Assembly (NCBI GenBank): GCA_937942435.1
Contig: CALDEM010000053.1
Span: forward strand, 1 to 47,738
Direction: 5' to 3'
Length of the DNA: 47,738 nucleotides
DNA from: an uncultured Saprospiraceae bacterium
GTDB taxonomy: Bacteria; Bacteroidota; Bacteroidia; Chitinophagales; Saprospiraceae
Below the pieces are notes generated by a model. The model was not told the origin of the DNA. It ran no database searches and saw nothing but the letters and a program-made list of their open reading frames with translations. This document shows, piece after piece, positions 43,090 through 47,738 of this stretch. The translations under genes were made by a program, and so were the position numbers. Numbering within the stretch: position 1 is the stretch's first letter; the number at the start of each line of letters is the position of its first letter.

Positions 43090-44241
43090 ATGTCCTACGA
43101 AAAAAAAAGAGACTATCTCCTCAACAAGTATCCTGCGATATCTGATTTGGCAGTTAAAGCTAAAAGCAGAATGCCCAATGTGTCATGGTCATACTTAGAA
43201 ACAGGGACTGGTGAAGAGCACCAACTAAATAGAAACATTGAAGCATTTAAAGACATCACTATAACACCTCGGTTTTGCAAGGGCCAATTAAGTCCAGATA
43301 TTAAAACCACATTCTGCGGTCGAGGTTATAATGCACCTTTTGGGATAGCACCAGTTGGTCTTACAGGTTTGATGTGGCCCCAAGCAGAGTTACACTTGGC
43401 AGAAACAGCACAACGATATAATATACCTGTTACGTTAAGCACTGTTGCTACTGAGACGCCAGAGACAGTTGGACCCATTGCAAAGGATCTTGGCTGGTTT
43501 CAACTCTACACACCCAAGGAGCCCGAGCTTTGCAAAACCATATTGGATCGCGCATGGCAATCAGGGTATAAGACACTTGTTATAACAGTTGATATACCTG
43601 CGCCAAGCAGAAGAGAAAGAAGTAAAAGAGCAGGGCTCACCATGCCTCCTAAGATCACACCTAACTTGATATGGCAAGGCATCACTCACCCTAAGTGGAC
43701 GATCAAGACATTGCGTCGAGGTCTGCCACAATTGCGCACTGTTAGCGAGTATGCTAACTTTAGATCGATGATGTCAGTAGGCGCCTTTGTAGAAGGACAG
43801 ATGGGTGGTAACTTGTCGTGGGACTATTGTAAGCGCATCAGAGACCAATGGAAGGGTGATGTTTTCATAAAAGGCATACTACATCCTCTTGATGCAGAAG
43901 AGTGCATCAATATTGGAGCAGATGGCATCGCTGTTTCTAATCATGGGGGTAGACAATTTGATGGATCTGCGTCCGCTCTTGAGCTTTTACCATCGATTGT
44001 TTCAGAAGTCAATGGTAGATGTCCTATCATCTTTGATAGTGGGATACGCACAGGTCTTGATGTACTTAAAGCTCTTCATCTGGGTGCTGACTTTGTTTTA
44101 TTGGGAAGGGCATTTATATATGGGGTTGCGGCGCTTGGCACTTACGGCGCAGATCATGTTTGTGAAATCATAGCTGGAGATCTCAAAAACAATATGATAC
44201 AATTGGGTATATCGAGTTTAGAAGAAATCAGAACGCTTTAA
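43090..44241 (+). CDS. FMN-dependent alpha-hydroxy-acid dehydrogenase (L-lactate dehydrogenase-like)
   Basis: Oxidises an L-2-hydroxy acid to the 2-oxo acid using FMN, passing electrons to quinone or oxygen. The barrel landmarks are FGIAPVGLTGLMWPQAEL, WFQLYTPKEPELCKTIL, VITVDIPAPSRRERSKRAG, FIKGILHPLDAEECI and VSNHGGRQFDG with catalytic His285, then FDSGIRTGLDVLKAL for the FMN phosphate. At 383 residues it matches LldD and glycolate oxidase in length. No membrane-anchor loop is obvious, so LldD, glycolate oxidase or another hydroxy-acid oxidase are all possible. It converges on the outer membrane protein gene with 6 bases between the stops. Confidence 0.93.
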   Translation: MSYEKKRDYLLNKYPAISDLAVKAKSRMPNVSWSYLETGTGEEHQLNRNIEAFKDITITPRFCKGQLSPDIKTTFCGRGYNAPFGIAPVGLTGLMWPQAELHLAETAQRYNIPVTLSTVATETPETVGPIAKDLGWFQLYTPKEPELCKTILDRAWQSGYKTLVITVDIPAPSRRERSKRAGLTMPPKITPNLIWQGITHPKWTIKTLRRGLPQLRTVSEYANFRSMMSVGAFVEGQMGGNLSWDYCKRIRDQWKGDVFIKGILHPLDAEECINIGADGIAVSNHGGRQFDGSASALELLPSIVSEVNGRCPIIFDSGIRTGLDVLKALHLGADFVLLGRAFIYGVAALGTYGADHVCEIIAGDLKNNMIQLGISSLEEIRTL

Positions 44242-44247
44242 TAAGCT

Positions 44248-47049
44248 TTACCTTCCTCTAAATCCGCCTCCTCGTCCACCTCGTCCAGAAGATTGAGATG
44301 TCCCAAATCCAGAAAACGAATAAGATAAGCTGACCATGAAGTATCTACCGATAGACTTTATTCGCTCATCTTCTATATAGTTGACGTTAGAGGTCCTTGT
44401 TATGTTTCTATTCTGATTAAGGATATCGAATGCTTTAAGTTCTGCACGTAACTTCTTAGACTTGAGAAACACTTTTGAAATAGAAGCTTCTATGCGAGTG
44501 ATATCAGCATCTCCACCAAAATCCTCTGTACTATATGTCTTATGCCTAAAAGAAGTACTTAGTGTCCAGTCCTTTTTAAAATCAACATCAATGTTTGTAA
44601 AGTACTCTAAGTCAACATATGATTGATTTAGATTACTATCTCCTGAGTAAGATGTATTGTTTAGTCCAACACGTGTGCCAATCTCTACTTCTATCACATC
44701 TTGCTTCCAGTTGGTAAACGATAGTCTAAATCGCTCACTTAAGCGCTTAGCGTTATTCTCTACTTGATTTACAAATAAGATATTATCAGAATAAGAAATC
44801 GAACCTGAAAGTCTCAAGTTTTGTTTAATAAATCTCAGAGGCGCATTGAAGTTCACATTAAGTGACGAGTTAAAAGAATAGTCAGTATTGATCGGAGTAG
44901 TAGTCTGAACAAAAAACTCATCAATCGTTCGTGTATTGGTGATGCTGTTGTTTGTATAAGTCATATTGCCTCTAAGGAACAACCCTACTCCGCTGAACTG
45001 ACTATAGCTATTATAATTTAAGTTGAGATTATGTCTATATGATGGCTGCAGATCAGGGTTGCCAATATAGATATTAAGCGGATCAGAGTTATCTATCAAT
45101 GGTTGTAACTGCTCTAAAGAAGGTTCGCTTACACTAGTACGATAGCGAAGAGAAAATCGTCGTGAACTACTTAACTGATAGTCATATATCAAACTCGGCA
45201 ATAAGAAAATAAAATCCTGACTTACATCTATCCCTTCATCTCGTAGTTGCCCTTGTAAATCAGAATGTTGCAGATTAAACCCGGCTGTTAAATTGGACTT
45301 ACTTTTATTCACCTTGTAATTAACACCTACTCTATTGTAACTATAGTTACGTTTATAATTGTTACTTAGTTCTCCATTCAACTCTCTAACATCGTTGTCA
45401 TTAAGCAAATCATAAAAATCTTTATCAAAGTCATTCTTGTTGTTCCTTCTTGAAGCACTAAGAGACAAATACTTGCCACTTGCTAATGGCTCTGTAAATG
45501 AGAACCCAAAATTATAATTATGTTGAAGATTAGTTTGGTCTTGTTCTTGCCTCAAAGTATCTGGAAACAAGATATTGTCTCTTACTCTCGTATTGATCGT
45601 ATTTAGGAATCCTAAATCATCTCTATCTCTGATACTCCAGCCACCGTTGATACTAATGATCCTCCCGGACTTGGCCAGTTTTTTCATATAGGTCATGCTC
45701 AGATTAGCATTCTTGTTATCGCCTGTGGCACTATTATCATAGATGCCGCCACTTACAAGGTTTCCAGCTTCTGTAAAATTATCTGAAAAACTTTGACTGG
45801 TTGAGTTTGCATTATTCCACCCTAAACTCACTCGTCCGAGTATCCTCTGTGTACTATCGATTTTGGCTTCTATTTTAGAATTGACAGTATGGTTATTGGT
45901 TTGGCTCTCAAGATCTGCTGTCTGATTTGTATTAAAGCCTCCTCTAGAGCCCAGATTTTGCCTACTCAACTCTTGATTTATTTTGTTTTCGATGCCACTA
46001 TAAAAATAGCTCGATTGTATATCTACTTTTTTACTTACATCTAGATTATAATTTAGTCCACCTGCCCAAGTATTCACAAAGCCTTTACCCAAGGAAGATG
46101 AGATGGGTACACCTGCCGAACTAACAGCGTTACCTCTTCCACCTCTGAGCGATTCTAATCCTCCCATAAACTCCATAGACTCTCTAAAAGAGAAACCTTG
46201 CTCATTTATATTATTGACCATACCGATGGCTGATAACTGCGTGTTCTTTGTAAATCGATTGACATTTGTTTTACCAGTATATCGGTCATCTGTACCGATA
46301 CCTGCTGTAGCATTTCCAAAGTAACCTGCTTTCTTATCTTCTTTTAAAACTAAGTTTATGGACTTCGCGCGCTCTCCATCATCGATACCTGAGAAGCGAG
46401 CCATATCTGACTTCTGATCATAGAGTTGTACATCATCGATGGCATTAGCAGGTAAGTTCTTTGTAGCTATGGTTGGATCATTTCCAAAAAAATCTTTTCC
46501 ATCGACAAAAACATTTTCAACTTCTTCGCCATGGGCCATTATTGTGCCATCATCTTCAACTTCGATACCCGGTAGTTTTTTTAACAGAGCTTCAACATTA
46601 TCAGCAGGGCGTGTTTTGAACGCTTGTGCATTATACTCTATAGTATCATCTTTGATCTTGATAGGTATGTGGTTAGCACTAACTACTATGTCTTCTAAAG
46701 TTTGATTAGTAAATGTCATAATGACCTCCCCTACATCAAGCGGATCTTCAACTATTATTTTTCTACTAATATCCTTGTAACCTAAAAAGGTAATGTTCAA
46801 TATGTAATTACCTTCTTTGACATCGTTAATTTTAAAACGACCTTTGGGATTGGTGATTGAAAAACCAGCCATTACAGAATCTTGCTCTTGGAGTAATAGT
46901 ACTGATGCTAATTCGATGCCTTGACCAAGGCTATCCACAGCATAACCTTCAACACTATGGATCGATTGAGCGGTGAGATTGAACTGAGTACAAGCCAAGA
47001 TAGCAGCCAGCAGATAAGATAAACGGTGAGCACAGTTATTTAGGTTCAT
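44248..47049 (-). CDS. TonB-type outer membrane beta-barrel protein with carboxypeptidase-regulatory domain
   Basis: A 933-residue outer membrane protein. A signal peptide (1-27) is followed by a CarboxypepD_reg-like domain (about 30-115; VEGYAVDSLGQGIELASVLLL, GRFKINDVKEGNYILNITFLGYKDI), a plug-like domain (about 125-225; VEALLKKLPGIEVEDDGTI, VFVDGKDFFGNDP) and a large barrel of alternating strands to the end. The C-terminus is unusual: after the last strand (MVSLSYSFSGFG) comes a Gly/Arg-rich tail, RGGRGGGFRGR. Most barrels end in an aromatic residue, so this tail probably extends beyond the barrel. The ATG overlaps the GLPGLI stop by 4 bases (ATGA). Confidence 0.9.
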   Translation of the reverse strand: MNLNNCAHRLSYLLAAILACTQFNLTAQSIHSVEGYAVDSLGQGIELASVLLLQEQDSVMAGFSITNPKGRFKINDVKEGNYILNITFLGYKDISRKIIVEDPLDVGEVIMTFTNQTLEDIVVSANHIPIKIKDDTIEYNAQAFKTRPADNVEALLKKLPGIEVEDDGTIMAHGEEVENVFVDGKDFFGNDPTIATKNLPANAIDDVQLYDQKSDMARFSGIDDGERAKSINLVLKEDKKAGYFGNATAGIGTDDRYTGKTNVNRFTKNTQLSAIGMVNNINEQGFSFRESMEFMGGLESLRGGRGNAVSSAGVPISSSLGKGFVNTWAGGLNYNLDVSKKVDIQSSYFYSGIENKINQELSRQNLGSRGGFNTNQTADLESQTNNHTVNSKIEAKIDSTQRILGRVSLGWNNANSTSQSFSDNFTEAGNLVSGGIYDNSATGDNKNANLSMTYMKKLAKSGRIISINGGWSIRDRDDLGFLNTINTRVRDNILFPDTLRQEQDQTNLQHNYNFGFSFTEPLASGKYLSLSASRRNNKNDFDKDFYDLLNDNDVRELNGELSNNYKRNYSYNRVGVNYKVNKSKSNLTAGFNLQHSDLQGQLRDEGIDVSQDFIFLLPSLIYDYQLSSSRRFSLRYRTSVSEPSLEQLQPLIDNSDPLNIYIGNPDLQPSYRHNLNLNYNSYSQFSGVGLFLRGNMTYTNNSITNTRTIDEFFVQTTTPINTDYSFNSSLNVNFNAPLRFIKQNLRLSGSISYSDNILFVNQVENNAKRLSERFRLSFTNWKQDVIEVEIGTRVGLNNTSYSGDSNLNQSYVDLEYFTNIDVDFKKDWTLSTSFRHKTYSTEDFGGDADITRIEASISKVFLKSKKLRAELKAFDILNQNRNITRTSNVNYIEDERIKSIGRYFMVSLSYSFSGFGTSQSSGRGGRGGGFRGR

Positions 47050-47738
47050 AAACCTCTTGTTCTTCGACCACCTCCACGCCCACCACGTTGTTCTCTTTGC
47101 TCTCTTGATTTTTCTCTTCTTATCTCAATAAACTCTTCTTGGGTCACTTCTTTGCCTTTCTTAGGCATCGTTATTTTACCTTCTTCTAATCCTGTAAGAT
47201 TGGCTTCTTGTGCGACCAAGGTTAGCTGACCATTATCAAGGTCTATCTCTAAGATCATCCCAGGTAAACCATGAAAATCTTGTGGCCCATTGCTAACGGC
47301 TATCTGAGGAGTAAACCATGCTGTAACTTTGATAGAATCATCGACTGTTGTAATGGCCTCCATAACGAGATAGTCTAGTATCTTCTTTTTGGCCCCAGTT
47401 ATTTTCCATTTATACGCTGGCAGACCATCCTTGATTAGAAAGGTCTTACCCATGAGCTCGTTCTTATCTACGATCTGATCTTCTGAAATATTCTTATAAG
47501 TCTCACGATCTGATCCACCCCCACCAAACCTTCTTCCAAATCTTCGGCCTCTACCAAATCCATCTCCTTCAGTCTGTGTAGACGGATGCACCGCTCCATT
47601 TTTATATATCGATTCTGTTTCACTAAAGATCAGATCCTTGAAGGCCTTTCTTTCTTTGGGAATGCGATCTCTAATTTCTTTAGGCATCCTATCTGCTCTT
47701 GCACCGAGATCTATCTTCATAGTCATCTCATAAGTTAT
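47046..47738 (-). CDS. GLPGLI-family protein, 5' end outside the window
   Basis: The family is named for its GLPGLI motif, present here as FHGLPGMILEID. The upstream ITYEMTMK is the usual beginning of the mature domain, so the first internal Met (47726) is not the start; the signal peptide and true start lie beyond the window edge. Two Gly/Arg-rich segments are notable: GFGRGRRFGRRFGGGG in the middle and RGGRGGGRRTRGL at the C-terminus. The protein is presumably exported to the envelope. The TonB-type barrel gene starts within its stop, so the two act together; such pairs are common in Bacteroidota and of unknown role. Confidence 0.88.
   Translation of the reverse strand: MTYEMTMKIDLGARADRMPKEIRDRIPKERKAFKDLIFSETESIYKNGAVHPSTQTEGDGFGRGRRFGRRFGGGGSDRETYKNISEDQIVDKNELMGKTFLIKDGLPAYKWKITGAKKKILDYLVMEAITTVDDSIKVTAWFTPQIAVSNGPQDFHGLPGMILEIDLDNGQLTLVAQEANLTGLEEGKITMPKKGKEVTQEEFIEIRREKSREQREQRGGRGGGRRTRGL

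Noticed and set aside
1..47738. CRISPR arrays, insertion sequences, prophage, tRNA or rRNA
   Set aside because: No regular direct repeats, no transposase or integrase reading frame and no cloverleaf-like or rRNA-like segment was seen in the gaps; a tRNA scan would be the decisive check.

Overview
The window is an AT-rich chromosomal segment of a Bacteroidota bacterium. Its class is uncertain; a free-living, Saprospiria-like aerobe would fit. The evidence is a type IX secretion C-terminal sorting domain on a 1357-residue Asp-box protein, a GLPGLI-family protein next to a carboxypeptidase-regulatory/TonB-type outer membrane protein, a recF-DUF721 pair, a long-form pyrF, several promoters of the Bacteroidota type (TTG-N19/22-TAnnTTTG), and no visible dependence on Shine-Dalgarno sequences. 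No rRNA, tRNA, CRISPR array, prophage or insertion sequence was seen. Several genes appear to start at TTG or GTG, and one may start at ATT.

Layout. 1-3.3 kb: truncated pyrF and mrp on the minus strand, a small exported protein, a RelE/ParE-type toxin-antitoxin pair, and a LURP-one-like protein that ends the next operon. 3.3-10.0 kb (minus): a compact operon for propionyl-CoA to succinyl-CoA, encoding biotin carrier, short mutase subunit, biotin carboxylase, B12-dependent methylmalonyl-CoA mutase and carboxyltransferase. 10.0-14.5 kb (plus): yidC, gpsA and a membrane-anchored coiled-coil protein with PspA/ESCRT-III-like character. 14.5-24.1 kb: glycosyltransferase and recQ (minus), exported subtilase (plus), DUF721 and recF (minus), pdhA and a thioredoxin-like protein (plus), nth and a LuxC-family acyl-CoA reductase (minus). 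24.4-28.9 kb: a lipoprotein gene overlapping the large T9SS cargo gene.

29.3-36.8 kb: proline dehydrogenase and aroE (minus), a MOSC protein and a DUF4412-like exported protein (plus). A phosphatidylcholine-synthase-like gene then stands back to back with a transporter closely resembling the animal high-affinity choline transporter CHT1. This pair looks like a choline-uptake-to-phosphatidylcholine module. An exported esterase and a GNAT acetyltransferase follow. 36.8-44.2 kb: aspartate kinase, divergent from a small protein with an HTH-like N-terminus and an ACT-like C-terminus, with a perfect 18-bp palindrome touching the latter's start codon. Then come a Nudix hydrolase divergent from pyrE, an M42 aminopeptidase, a degenerate UbiA-like protein, an esterase and an FMN-dependent alpha-hydroxy-acid dehydrogenase. 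44.2 kb to the end (minus): the outer membrane protein and the truncated GLPGLI gene, both with Gly/Arg-rich tails.

The most promising leads are the aspartate kinase/ACT-regulator/palindrome arrangement, the choline transporter/phosphatidylcholine synthase pair with non-ATG starts, the PspA-like two-TM coiled-coil protein, and the LURP-one-like passenger of the propionate operon. All functions are inferred from reading the sequence; no database search was run.
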